Assembly (NCBI GenBank): GCA_964472315.1
Contig: CAYYJS010000004.1
Coordinates: 47,849-111,848, forward strand
Length of the DNA: 64,000 nucleotides
Reading direction: 5' to 3'
Origin: CAYYJS01 sp964472315
GTDB taxonomy: Bacteria; Verrucomicrobiota; Kiritimatiellia; UBA8416
A model generated the notes under the pieces. The model had not been told where the DNA came from. It was given only the letters and a program-made list of their open reading frames with translations, and ran no database searches. Of this stretch, positions 23,921-32,527 are shown in pieces. A program made the position numbers and the translations under genes. Position 1 is the stretch's first letter. Every line of letters begins with the position of its first letter.

Positions 23921-26677
23921 TCAACGCTTCCTGGGTTTCGCGGGGGCTTCGTCGGCCGCCGTTTCCACGTCGGGCGCCGAGGTCCCGGCGCTCTCGACCG
24001 CGTATCGCCCGCGGTGTCGCGCAATGAGCTCGCCGTAGCGCTTCGACTTGTTCCAGTTCTGGATCTTGCTGAAGTAGCCGACCACGCGCGTCTCGCCGAT
24101 GACGTCGGTCGACTGGCACCGCGCACAGCGATCGACCAGACCGCGCATCGTATGGTTGCACCGGCTGCAATACGTGAACTCCGGCGAGATCGTCACCTGC
24201 GCCGACTGCGTCCGATGGAACACATCCGTCATCACGCGCGCCACCGACTCGGCCGAGGGTTGCTCCTCGCCGACAAACGCATGGGTGATGGCGCCGGATT
24301 CGATCATGCTGTGGAACTTGGCCTGCTGGCGGATCCGTTCCACGAGCGGGACCGGGGCATCGGCGGACAGGTGCACCGAGTTTGTATAGTACACGGTGTC
24401 GGCGTCCTCGCCCTTGACCACGTCCTGCGCTTCGTTGGCGAAGTAGACGAGGTCGGTCTTGGCCAGGCGCCGCGCCGCGCTCTCGGCCGGCGATTCCTCG
24501 AGGGTGAACTTGAGGCCGTGCTTGCGCGACAGTTTCTTGGTCTTCAGGTACATGCGCGCCACGATCTTCAGCGCGAGCGCCATGGCCTCCTCGCTCTCGT
24601 GAAGCTCATGCCCGATCAGGAAATTCACGGCGTCGTTGATGCCGATCAACCCGAGGATATACGTGCAATTCTCGAGATCGACGTACGGCTTGCCGTCGCA
24701 CGAGATCTTGCCGATCTGCCAGAGCGGGTGCCCCGGCCCCGAGATCATGTCGGCGATCTTGGCCTTCTTCTCGAGGTGCGCCTGGACGGCGAGTTCCATC
24801 GTCTTCTCGACCTCGGCGAAAAAGTTCTCGAGGATGTTCTCCCCGCCCCGCCGGCTGGCCCGGTAAGCGGCCTGCGGCACGTTGATCGTCACGTTCTGGA
24901 ATCCGCAGAAACGCATGCACTCCGGGTGGCGCAGCATGCGGTTGTCGCTGATCGTGGTGCGCAGCCGGCAACAGGCCGAAAGGGTGACCTCGTCCCGGTC
25001 GAAGATGAAGTACGTGGACCCGTTCCGGCTGGCGAGTTTGCAGGCGTCCATGAAGATGGCGTACTGCTCGGGGTCGCGGTAGGTGTCCTCGCTGACGTGG
25101 AAATCGCACTTCGGGAACTCGAATACGCGGCCATGCCGGTCGCCGTCGCCCCAGACCGACAGCAACGCGCGGCAGAACGTGCGCGTTTCGTTCGTATAAT
25201 CGCCATACGTGACGATGGCCTCGCCGCGGGCCGCCAGCGCGGCCTGTACCTCGGCGTCGAAGATGGCACCGTGCTCGGGATCGGCCTGCTCGCGCAGCAC
25301 CAGGCGGCGCTCGCCGGAGGTATCGGTATGGTAGAGGTCCATCAGCCGGTAGCCGCTGCCGTCGCATTCGTCGCGGAGCACTTCCTCCAGCGGCGCCTTG
25401 CGTCCATCGGCGAGGCGCAGCATGTAGGCGCCGCCCGGGCCGATCGCCGGGACGCGCTGCAGGTACCGGGGCACCCCGGTGTGGATGTTGAAGTCGAGGA
25501 ACAGCGTCTGGCCGCCGCGCGAGAACGCGTTTTGCGCGCCGTTAAAGATGAGTTCCTGCGCAACCTGGCGGTATTCGGCCCAGGTCATGCCTTCCAGGAA
25601 GGGGGCGTACAGGACATTGATGTATGCGATGCCGAGCGCGCCGGCGTAGTTGGCCTGCATCGAGGCCAGGTACGTGTTGAGATGGCCGGTCAGCACGGTG
25701 GCCGAACGCGCGGGCTTGGATTCGGTGTTGAGGTTGACGAGGCCCTGCAGGCCGTACTTCTTGACGTACTCGATGGAGTGCGACGAGCAGTACACGCGAT
25801 GCGGATAGCCGAGATCGTGCAGGTGGACCGCGCCGGTGTCGTGGGCGCGCTTGACGTCGTCGCTGAAGATCGTGTCCAGCGCCCATTGCTTGAGCACGAG
25901 TTCGGCGATGCCGAGATTGACCGCCTCCGAGTTGTTGTTGACGATGTTGCTGTTCTCGGTTGACTTCGAGTACATCAGCTTTTCGACAAAATCGCGCGGG
26001 ATGCCGTACATCGACAGGTCCCGGAGCTGCGCCCGGTGCCCGCGGTCGGCGAGCTCGTTGTTGACGAGTTCGCGGATGAGGGTGGTGTTGACGGTCGAGA
26101 CGCCGGCGCCGATGATCCAGTTTTCGACCGCCTTCGCCACGCCGATCGCGGTCTCGGTCGGGAGTTTCGTCTTCTCGATGATCTGCTTGACGATGCGGTG
26201 CCGGTCCCAGGGCAAGGTGACGTCCTGCGTGGCCGATTGCACGAGCAGCAGGCTCGCGTCGGTGATGTCGCCGGCATCGTTGTCCTTGCCGCGCACGCGG
26301 ATCTGTTTGCGCGCCAGCTCGCGCCGCTTGCGGTAGCGCTTGTAAGCGGCGACAACCATCGTCTCGCCGGCCTCGGCAAGCAGGATTTCGACCAGATCCT
26401 GCACGTCCTCGATGGCGGGGATGCGCAGACCTTCGGCGTCGGGGTGCACGTGATACTCGCTGGACGGCGTGTTGAGTTGCTCGACCACACGCATGGCGAT
26501 GGCCGGCGCCACCTGGGTGTTGGCCGGCGTATCGAGCTCGCGCGCCACGGCATCGGCCGCGTGCTGGATCGCATTCTGAATCTTGACCGTACGGAACGGC
26601 ACGACGTGTCCCGACCGTTTCCGGAATCCGTCGAAGGCTCGGGACAACGGGTCAGGGGATGGGGATGTTGGGGCCAT
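23921..26677 (-). CDS. nrdD: Anaerobic (class III) ribonucleoside-triphosphate reductase
   Basis: This 918-residue enzyme makes dNTPs under anaerobic conditions. Two ATP-cone regulatory domains appear at the N-terminus (residues about 23-125, PFRTVKIQNAI onward, and about 135-215, WDRHRIVKQIIEKT onward). The catalytic barrel follows, with the segments NVTINVPQAAYRA and SACCRLRT. The C-terminus has a zinc site (Cys837, Cys840, Cys851, Cys854) and the glycyl radical motif RVVGYF (Gly867), followed by a longer than usual tail of about 50 residues ending PAKPRKR. It is transcribed first, followed by the thioredoxin-like gene and nrdG. AGGAGG lies eight bases before the ATG. Confidence 0.96.
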   Translation of the reverse strand: MAPTSPSPDPLSRAFDGFRKRSGHVVPFRTVKIQNAIQHAADAVARELDTPANTQVAPAIAMRVVEQLNTPSSEYHVHPDAEGLRIPAIEDVQDLVEILLAEAGETMVVAAYKRYRKRRELARKQIRVRGKDNDAGDITDASLLLVQSATQDVTLPWDRHRIVKQIIEKTKLPTETAIGVAKAVENWIIGAGVSTVNTTLIRELVNNELADRGHRAQLRDLSMYGIPRDFVEKLMYSKSTENSNIVNNNSEAVNLGIAELVLKQWALDTIFSDDVKRAHDTGAVHLHDLGYPHRVYCSSHSIEYVKKYGLQGLVNLNTESKPARSATVLTGHLNTYLASMQANYAGALGIAYINVLYAPFLEGMTWAEYRQVAQELIFNGAQNAFSRGGQTLFLDFNIHTGVPRYLQRVPAIGPGGAYMLRLADGRKAPLEEVLRDECDGSGYRLMDLYHTDTSGERRLVLREQADPEHGAIFDAEVQAALAARGEAIVTYGDYTNETRTFCRALLSVWGDGDRHGRVFEFPKCDFHVSEDTYRDPEQYAIFMDACKLASRNGSTYFIFDRDEVTLSACCRLRTTISDNRMLRHPECMRFCGFQNVTINVPQAAYRASRRGGENILENFFAEVEKTMELAVQAHLEKKAKIADMISGPGHPLWQIGKISCDGKPYVDLENCTYILGLIGINDAVNFLIGHELHESEEAMALALKIVARMYLKTKKLSRKHGLKFTLEESPAESAARRLAKTDLVYFANEAQDVVKGEDADTVYYTNSVHLSADAPVPLVERIRQQAKFHSMIESGAITHAFVGEEQPSAESVARVMTDVFHRTQSAQVTISPEFTYCSRCNHTMRGLVDRCARCQSTDVIGETRVVGYFSKIQNWNKSKRYGELIARHRGRYAVESAGTSAPDVETAADEAPAKPRKR

Positions 26678-27030
26678 ATGAGTAACCTCCTGAAGGGGAA
26701 CGAGATGCGGAACCTACCCTGGAATGTTTCACCGTCATCACTCCATACCACGGGTTGTGGGTGATCACCGAGAATGGCCCTAGGTGTAGCGTTGCGCGAA
26801 CCGTCTGTCAACGGAAAACACATCGAAATCGCACACGCCCCCGGCGTCGCTCCGGAAACGACTCCGTAAGCCGTTGTCGTGTAGCCGGTAAGGCGCCCGA
26901 ACCGAACCGCGCCCCCGCCAATTCGGTGTTGCCTGTCGGGAGACGGTTCGGGTAATCTCCGCGAAACGCGCGCCTCGAGACCCGTGGGTGGCGCGCGTGC
27001 GCGCGGTCGTACGTTCTTGGTGGTTGACGC
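26678..27030 (-). promoter_or_regulatory. Divergent intergenic region with candidate nrdD promoter
   Basis: This 353-bp region separates nrdD (minus) from the glycosyltransferase (plus). For nrdD, the minus strand has a perfect TTGACA at 26811-26806, a 17-bp spacer and TACACC at 26788-26783, predicting a leader of about 100 bases. That leader contains the 10-bp palindrome GGTGATCACC (26760-26769) and another short dyad (CCAC/GTGG). I looked for NrdR boxes and a cobalamin riboswitch and did not find a convincing match to either. Nothing else is recognisable in the region. Confidence 0.45.
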
Positions 27031-28071
27031 ATGACGATGTCCGTTCCGACTTATTCCGTGTGCCTGGCGACATTCCGTCGTCCGGCGTTGCTTGCCCGAA
27101 CGCTGGATAGTCTTGCGGCACAGATACTTCCGGCTGGCGAGACTCTGGAGATCGTCGTTGTCGACAACGACGTCGAGGAGGTGGCCCGGCCGGTCGTCGA
27201 GGCGTTCGCCGCGCGCAGTCGCATGCCGGTCCGGTACGTGACCGAGCCGTGCCAGAATATCAGTCTGGCGCGGAACCGTTCGGTCGCGGAGGCCAGGGGC
27301 GAATTTCTGTTGTTTATCGACGACGACGAGGCGGCGTCGCCGACCTGGGTTTCCGAGCTGGCTTCCGTCCGGCGTCGCACCGGCGCCGATGCCGTGTTCG
27401 GGCAGATGGTACCTGCCTTTGCGGTGGATGTGCCGGAGGCCATGCGACGGCGCGACTTCTACTACCACGCGATGCCGCCCACGGGGACGCGGCCACGGCA
27501 CGTCTCCTGCGGGAATTGCCTGATCCGCGCGGCCGCGGTCGCGGCGCTGAAGCCGACGCCGTTCGACCCCGCCTATGGGCTGACCGGTGGCGAGGACACC
27601 CATTTCGTCCACCGTCTGGCGCACGCCGGGGCCGTGCTGGCGACCTGTGCCGAAGCCGAAGTCCACGAATTCGTTCCACGCGAGCGGGCCACGGTCGGCT
27701 ACCTGTTCCACAAGAGCCTGAAGAACGGCAACAGTTTCGCCCGGCGCGAAACCGAGTTCGCGGGTCGCCGCGCGCCATGGCGTCGGCTTCAGCTTCTGGC
27801 GACCGCCGCGGGCGCCACGGCGGGCGGACTCGCGGCGCTGCTCGCGCTCTGGCCATGGCGCCGTTGGCGCATCGCGTGGATCAAGCGCATCGGGGCGAAC
27901 GTCGGGAAACTCATGGCCGTCGCCAACTGCTACTACCGGGCCTATCTGCGTCCGCCGCCCCATGGGCTGCGCGCATCCAGAGGCACGTGCCCGCCCGCCT
28001 CCGGCGCCGACCGGGTCGTGTCGTCGGTCGATTCGGCCGATTCGGCTGGACAGCGCATGCCCCAGCGCTGA
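27031..28071 (+). CDS. Family 2 glycosyltransferase
   Basis: This 346-residue GT-A glycosyltransferase has the N-terminal nucleotide-binding strand (YSVCLATFRRPALL), the NXS region SLARNRSVAEARG and the metal-binding FIDDDEAASP (DXD). Residues about 245-285 are hydrophobic (LLATAAGATAGGLAALLAL) and could associate with the membrane. It probably adds a sugar in envelope polysaccharide or LPS-core synthesis, in line with the downstream heptosyltransferase-like gene; the donor is unknown. The C-terminal 35 residues are Arg/Ser/Ala-rich and low in information. Confidence 0.86.
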   Translation: MTMSVPTYSVCLATFRRPALLARTLDSLAAQILPAGETLEIVVVDNDVEEVARPVVEAFAARSRMPVRYVTEPCQNISLARNRSVAEARGEFLLFIDDDEAASPTWVSELASVRRRTGADAVFGQMVPAFAVDVPEAMRRRDFYYHAMPPTGTRPRHVSCGNCLIRAAAVAALKPTPFDPAYGLTGGEDTHFVHRLAHAGAVLATCAEAEVHEFVPRERATVGYLFHKSLKNGNSFARRETEFAGRRAPWRRLQLLATAAGATAGGLAALLALWPWRRWRIAWIKRIGANVGKLMAVANCYYRAYLRPPPHGLRASRGTCPPASGADRVVSSVDSADSAGQRMPQR

Positions 28072-28081
28072 GACTCCGGGT

Positions 28082-29065
28082 ATGCGTATCCTGATCGTCA
28101 AGCTGAGCTCGCTGGGCGACCTTTTTCACGCGTTGCCGACCGTCCACAACCTCAAGGAGGGCCTCGGTGCGCAGGTCGATTGGGTCGTCACCGAAGCCTA
28201 CGTGGACCTGGTCCGACACTTCACCGACGTCGACCACGTCATCCCGTTCCCGCGCCGCGACACCCTGTCGAGGCTGCGGCCGTTTCTGCGCGAGCTGCGC
28301 CGGCATCGCTATGACATGGTCATCGATTTGCAGGGCCTGTTGAAGAGCGCCATGGTCGCGCGACTGGCCCGCACGCGGCGTCGCATCGGGCCGTCGTTCA
28401 ACCGCGAGGGATCGCGCCGGCTGTACACGGAGATCGCCGGCCCGCGGAACAAGGACCGGCACGCCGTCGACGAAAACCTGGACGTCATCGATCACCTCGG
28501 TCTCGCGCGTACGCCGGTGCGCTTCCCCGTCGTGTTCCCGAAACGGCTGTACGACGAACCGCGGCCCCGTATCGCCCTGTGTCCGGCCTCGCGCTGGCCA
28601 TCGAAGAACTGGCCGGCGGACCGGTTCCAGGCCGTCGCGCGCGATCTGCAGGAGCGGCATCAGGCGTCGATCTTTCTCATCGGAGACCGGGGCGACCGCC
28701 CCTTGTGCGACACGATCGCCGCCGGACTGCCGGGCTGCGTCGTCAACCTGGCGGGCCGCACGAGCCTCGCCGAGATGGGCGGCCTGTTGCAGGGCATGGA
28801 TGTGCTCGTCAGCAACGACTCCGGGCCCTCCCACATCGCCGCCGCGCTTGGCGTGCCCTGCGTCGTCGTCTTCGGACCCACGAATCCCGATCGGACCGGA
28901 CCCTACGGGCCGCAACACCGCATCGCCAAGACCAACCTGCCCTGCCGCCCCTGCTACAGCCGCGTGTGCCGGCAGCCGGATACGCCCTGTATCAACGGCG
29001 TCCAAAGCTACCATGTCCGCGAGCTTGTCGACGACATCCTCGCCGGCCCGCGTGCCGTCGTGTGA
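28082..29065 (+). CDS. Family 9 glycosyltransferase (heptosyltransferase-like)
   Basis: This 327-residue GT9 protein starts MRILIVKLSSLGDLFHALPT, the classic heptosyltransferase N-terminus with the SLGD motif, and ends with the donor-binding half that contains SNDSGPSHIAAALGVPCVVVFGPTNP. It should transfer heptose or a related sugar to the LPS core at the cytoplasmic face of the inner membrane. A C-terminal Cys cluster (LPCRPCYSRVCRQPDTPC) may bind metal and occurs in many GT9 enzymes. It starts 10 bases after the GT2 gene stop, suggesting a shared transcript. Confidence 0.9.
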   Translation: MRILIVKLSSLGDLFHALPTVHNLKEGLGAQVDWVVTEAYVDLVRHFTDVDHVIPFPRRDTLSRLRPFLRELRRHRYDMVIDLQGLLKSAMVARLARTRRRIGPSFNREGSRRLYTEIAGPRNKDRHAVDENLDVIDHLGLARTPVRFPVVFPKRLYDEPRPRIALCPASRWPSKNWPADRFQAVARDLQERHQASIFLIGDRGDRPLCDTIAAGLPGCVVNLAGRTSLAEMGGLLQGMDVLVSNDSGPSHIAAALGVPCVVVFGPTNPDRTGPYGPQHRIAKTNLPCRPCYSRVCRQPDTPCINGVQSYHVRELVDDILAGPRAVV

Positions 29066-29139
29066 GTTCGCCTGTCACATACCCAGCCGACAAGGAGTGT
29101 CGTTTGACACCGGCGCGCGTATCGGGGATACTCCGGCGC

Positions 29140-30126
29140 ATGTCACGCGAGCGCGATCGGACATGGAGTATGTGTGTTGGCCTGACGGTGGTGGGCGTGG
29201 TGTGGGCCGGCGCGGCGGCCGCGGGTTCCACCGCGCCGGAGGCGAACGACCCGCTGCGGGATACCGCCTACCGCCTCGGCGCCGGCGCATGGGAACGCCT
29301 GGTCCCCGACGAGGTGCGGCGCCACTACCGATACCCGAACGTCGAACAGTGGAATCTCTTCTGGGGCATGGTGCAGGAGACGCTCGGCAGCGGGACGGTC
29401 GAAGACCTGGCCGACTTGCGGCCCTATGTGCGGGATGCGGTGGAGTTCATGAAGCTGGCGCCCCCGCTGGAACCCTACGCGGCCTGGCTGCATGCGCGGC
29501 TGGACTACTTCGATGCCGCCGAGTTGGTGATGCGCTCCCGGCAACCGAAGCGTCAGGCCGTCGATCGCACCCCGTGGACCCGGATGGCCGCGCGACCCAA
29601 ATCGGTCCCGGCGCCGTTGCCGCGCGCGATCCGCGAGGAGAAGTTCTGGGATCGACAAGCCGAACGCCGCAAGCCGTCGCCGCGGGCGGCCGAACTCGTT
29701 CCCCAGCTCAAGACCGCTTTCGAGGCCGAAGCGGTGCCGCCGTCGCTGGTGTGGCTGGCCGAAGTGGAATCCTCGATGCGCCCCGATGCCCGCAGCCCGG
29801 TCGGCGCCGTCGGCCTGTTCCAACTGATGCCCGCCACGGCCGAACGATTCGGGTTGAGCCTGGCGCCGCGGGACGAACGGACCGACCCCGAGAAGAGCGC
29901 GCGGGCGGCGGCCAAGTACCTGGCGATTCTCCGCCGCCGCTTCGACTCCTGGCCGCTGGCCCTGGCGGCCTACAATGCCGGCGAGGGCCGCGTCGGCCGT
30001 GTGCTGGAGCGTGAAAAGGCCAAGACATTCGACGAGATTGCCGATGCCCTGCCTTCGGAAACACAGCTCTACGTTCCCAAAGTGCTCGCCACGATCCATG
30101 CCCGCGAGGGGGTGGAACTGCGGTAG
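29140..30126 (+). CDS. Lytic transglycosylase (SLT family, MltC/MltD-like)
   Basis: This 328-residue exported enzyme has a signal peptide (residues about 10-30, TVVGVVWAGAAAAG), a roughly 165-residue helical region and a C-terminal SLT lysozyme-like domain. The catalytic Glu is in WLAEVESSM, followed by SPVGAVGLFQLMPATAERFG and the motif LALAAYNAGEGRV. It cleaves the MurNAc-GlcNAc bond of peptidoglycan to give 1,6-anhydro products. The start at 29140 gives a full signal peptide; the ribosome-binding site there is weak, so it is not certain. Confidence 0.87.
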   Translation: MSRERDRTWSMCVGLTVVGVVWAGAAAAGSTAPEANDPLRDTAYRLGAGAWERLVPDEVRRHYRYPNVEQWNLFWGMVQETLGSGTVEDLADLRPYVRDAVEFMKLAPPLEPYAAWLHARLDYFDAAELVMRSRQPKRQAVDRTPWTRMAARPKSVPAPLPRAIREEKFWDRQAERRKPSPRAAELVPQLKTAFEAEAVPPSLVWLAEVESSMRPDARSPVGAVGLFQLMPATAERFGLSLAPRDERTDPEKSARAAAKYLAILRRRFDSWPLALAAYNAGEGRVGRVLEREKAKTFDEIADALPSETQLYVPKVLATIHAREGVELR

Positions 30127-30185
30127 AAGAAGGAACCGACGGCGAGCGGTTGTCGGCCCGCGCCCGACGTGCTAGGGTACGCGCC

Positions 30186-31229
30186 ATGAGCATCGGCACA
30201 CCATCCATCGGTCCGGGCCTCGCCAGCGGCGAAGCGGTTATCGTTCTCTTCAACGATCCCGACGGCGGCCCGTCGGCCCCATGGGCCGAGTCCGACCGCG
30301 GCGTACTGATGGCCGTCGAGGCCGTCTGCGCCGCCATGACCGAACGGGGCATTCCACACCGGCGCGCGGGTATTCGCCGCCTTGCCGACATTCCGCCCGT
30401 CCTTGCCGCCGGTCCCGAACGTCTCGTCATCAACCTCGTCGAACGCCTCGACGGCTGTCTCACCGACTTCAACCAGGTGCCCGCTGTCTGCGAGGCCCTG
30501 GGCCGTTCCGCGACCGGCGGCGCCGCCGAGGCGCTTTCCCTCACGCTGGACAAATGGCTCACCAAGGCCCGCTTGCGCGCCGCCGGCGTTCCGGTTCCCG
30601 AGGCCTGCGTCGTCAGCGCCGGCGATCGTCCGCCGCGCCGTCCGCCGCCCTTCCCGCTCATCGTAAAACCCGTGGCCTCCGACGGCAGCGAAGGCATCTT
30701 TACCGATTCGGTCGTGCGCGACCCGGCCGCTCTGCTGTGCGCGGTCGAGCGCGTGCATGCCGTCTGCGGGCAACCCGCGCTGGTCGAACGCTACATCGCG
30801 GGCCGCGAGTTCAACCTGGCGATGCTGGAGCGCGGCGGCGTCGTAGAGTGTCTGCCGGTGGCGGAGATCGACTTCACGCTATACCCGCCGGATCGCCCGC
30901 ACATCGTCAGCTACGATGTCAAATGGACGCCCGGCGCGATCGCGGGCCGCGTCTCGCCGCGCCGTGTGCCCGCGCCGGTGACCCGTGCCCAGCGCCTGCG
31001 GCTGGAAACGCTCGCCCGGCGCGTTTGGGTCGCCTGCGGGGCGCGCGACTACATGCGCGTCGATGTGCGCATGGATGCCCGCGGGCGCCTGTATGTGCTC
31101 GAAGCGAACATCAACCCGGATCTCGCCCCCTGCGCCGGCTTCGCCGCCGCTCTGCACGTCGCCGGAATTCCGTTCGCCGCTTTCGTCGCCGACCTGCTCG
31201 CCAACGCCGCCGCGCGCCTGAGCGCCTGA
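30186..31229 (+). CDS. ATP-grasp ligase (D-Ala-D-Ala ligase-like)
   Basis: This 347-residue protein has the ATP-grasp fold: a central domain with PLIVKPVASDGSEGI (glycine-rich ATP loop) and the metal-binding C-terminal motif YVLEANINPDL. Between them is the segment VERYIAGREFNLAML. The overall order and the GREF and EANINP motifs match the D-alanine-D-alanine ligase superfamily, but the N-terminus differs from canonical Ddl, and related enzymes join many amino or carboxyl acids. The substrate is therefore unknown. No signal peptide. It is the last gene of a plus-strand run that includes envelope enzymes. Confidence 0.8.
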   Translation: MSIGTPSIGPGLASGEAVIVLFNDPDGGPSAPWAESDRGVLMAVEAVCAAMTERGIPHRRAGIRRLADIPPVLAAGPERLVINLVERLDGCLTDFNQVPAVCEALGRSATGGAAEALSLTLDKWLTKARLRAAGVPVPEACVVSAGDRPPRRPPPFPLIVKPVASDGSEGIFTDSVVRDPAALLCAVERVHAVCGQPALVERYIAGREFNLAMLERGGVVECLPVAEIDFTLYPPDRPHIVSYDVKWTPGAIAGRVSPRRVPAPVTRAQRLRLETLARRVWVACGARDYMRVDVRMDARGRLYVLEANINPDLAPCAGFAAALHVAGIPFAAFVADLLANAAARLSA

Positions 31230-31263
31230 GCGCCGGCGCCCGCCGCGGCGCCGGGGATCGCGC

Positions 31264-31333
31264 AAAAAAAGGGAGTGATGGAACACCGGGGTCACCAGAG
31301 GGTCTACTCTCTTAGCAGCGTTCCACCACTCCC
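31264..31333 (-). terminator. Strong rho-independent terminator on the minus strand with no obvious gene
   Basis: On the minus strand, GGGAGTGGTGGAAC and GTTCCATCACTCCC form a 14-bp stem with one mismatch around a 35-base loop that itself can pair (AGAG/CTCT), directly followed by seven T residues (plus-strand A-run 31264-31270). It should end a transcript running leftwards through 31334-31670, where I see no convincing protein gene. On the plus strand an 8-bp GC stem (31233-31254) just after the ATP-grasp gene has no T-run. Confidence 0.65.
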
Positions 31334-31671
31334 GAGGTCAACTCGTCGACGCGGGCACTATGCGCATCGCGGAGACCATTCCGCCATCGGGCACGCACCG
31401 AGAATCGGTGTCGATAGTCCTGAGCGGGCGACCGCGGCCTTTCGGTTCCACGCCGGAGCGCGCCCGTGCGCCGCGCAGGCATCGTTCCGCGCCCGGCGGG
31501 TTCCTGGTGGTGTCGCCGATCGCTTCCTGTCTCACCGCCATGTCACGCCGCGGCACGGAAAATGAGACAGCCGGACGTGGCGGTGACGAGCCGTTTCGCG
31601 CAAACGCGCGCCTTTGTCGTCGGCACGCTCCATGCGGTATGTTCTGGCGTATTGGAAGGAGGTGAGCGAGT
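31334..31671. other. Intergenic stretch upstream of small membrane protein, possible promoter
   Basis: Open frames here (both strands) have Arg/Pro-rich, low-information translations and no good start sites, so I list none as genes. On the plus strand TTGTCG (31614-31619) and TATGTT (31638-31643), 18 bp apart, may form the promoter of the small membrane protein gene. The leftward terminator at 31264-31333 implies that a minus-strand RNA, perhaps non-coding, could originate here. I could not match it to 6S, SRP, tmRNA or RNase P RNA. Confidence 0.35.
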
Positions 31672-31974
31672 ATGTACTTGGAGCTCATCGTATTGTCGTT
31701 GGTCAGCATGAGCGCCCCGGTAATGGCCAAGCTGGCGGGCTATGAAATGGGACGGAAACCATTTGACCTGTGTGCGGTGGCAGGGATCTTCTTCCTGCTT
31801 TCGGCGGCGTGCGGGCTGGGGGTTTCGTTGATCCCGATGATGACTACGCTCGGAACCGTCGTCTCGGCCATTACCGTTTTGCTGGGATGGGTTTCGCTGG
31901 CCATTGGAGCGCTGTGGGGTGCCTTAAACGTCATCCGCGAGCCGGATCATTCGATGATCCGTCAACACGTCTAG
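31672..31974 (+). CDS. Small membrane protein of unknown function
   Basis: This 100-residue protein has three predicted membrane helices: LELIVLSLVSMSAPVMAKLA (residues about 3-22), LCAVAGIFFLLSAACGLGVS (33-52) and the long hydrophobic stretch LGTVVSAITVLLGWVSLAIG (about 60-85), with a short polar C-terminus. There is no conserved catalytic motif. A strong AGGAGG lies eight bases before the ATG, so translation is likely. Its position next to a lipoprotein gene suggests an envelope role, but this is inference. Confidence 0.75.
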   Translation: MYLELIVLSLVSMSAPVMAKLAGYEMGRKPFDLCAVAGIFFLLSAACGLGVSLIPMMTTLGTVVSAITVLLGWVSLAIGALWGALNVIREPDHSMIRQHV

Positions 31975-32048
31975 GCGCCTCATGGATGGGCGGGACGATG
32001 CGTCTGACGCAGACATCCCGCCCATCGTCTAACGTAGGAGGAGGGAAC

Positions 32049-32462
32049 ATGACATCACGAACCCACACGTGTGGAATGAGACTCGCATGGGTCGCCGTTC
32101 TGGTCGCCGCGGTGTTGCAGTCCGGCTGCGCCATGTTCGGCGGAGAGCGCCCCGAGCCGCTCTCGGTCCCGCAGATGCTTGAGATGCACAAGGCCGGCGT
32201 ACCGGCCGACGAGATCGTCGCCGCGATGAAGGCTTCGGGCACCGTCTACCGCCTCAAGGCCAGTCAGCTCGCCGAACTCCGGGAGCAGGGGGTGCCCGAC
32301 GCGGTGATCGACCACATGCAGGGCACGTATCTCGATGCCGTGCGGCGCGATGCGTCCTACGACGAGTGGCGACAGTGGACGCTGCACCACAACTACTGGT
32401 ACGGCGGCGCGCCTTTCGGCTGGCCCCGCGAACGTTTCATCATCCGGCCGCGCGCGCGTTGA
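32049..32462 (+). CDS. Small lipoprotein with a helical repeat domain
   Basis: This 137-residue protein has a clear lipoprotein signal (LVAAVLQSGC, lipidated Cys at the end). The mature part carries two helix-turn-helix-like segments (VPQMLEMHKAGVPADEIVAA and LAELREQGVPDAVIDHM), a pattern often found in small bacterial outer-membrane lipoproteins of unknown function. The C-terminal part is aromatic and Trp-rich (DEWRQWTLHHNYWYGGAPFG). A strong GGAGGAGGG lies upstream of the ATG at 32049. It converges with the PocR-AraC gene. Confidence 0.78.
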   Translation: MTSRTHTCGMRLAWVAVLVAAVLQSGCAMFGGERPEPLSVPQMLEMHKAGVPADEIVAAMKASGTVYRLKASQLAELREQGVPDAVIDHMQGTYLDAVRRDASYDEWRQWTLHHNYWYGGAPFGWPRERFIIRPRAR

Positions 32463-32527
32463 TCGAAACACGGGCTCGCGCCGGCCGCTGGGGGAATTCC
32501 GACCGTCCCGCCAGCGTCGTGCCGTGC

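Noticed and set aside
26678..26800. Possible cobalamin or FMN riboswitch in the nrdD leader
   Set aside because: GGTGAAACATTCC superficially resembles part of such motifs, but the other conserved boxes and stems are missing.
26678..27030. NrdR boxes upstream of nrdD
   Set aside because: No pair of 16-bp ACACWATATATWGTGT-like sites at the required spacing is visible.
31275..31665. Overlapping 96- and 101-codon frames on the plus strand
   Set aside because: Arg/Pro/His-rich translations without ribosome-binding sites or recognisable motifs, typical of non-coding GC-rich DNA; part of the region is better explained by the leftward terminator.
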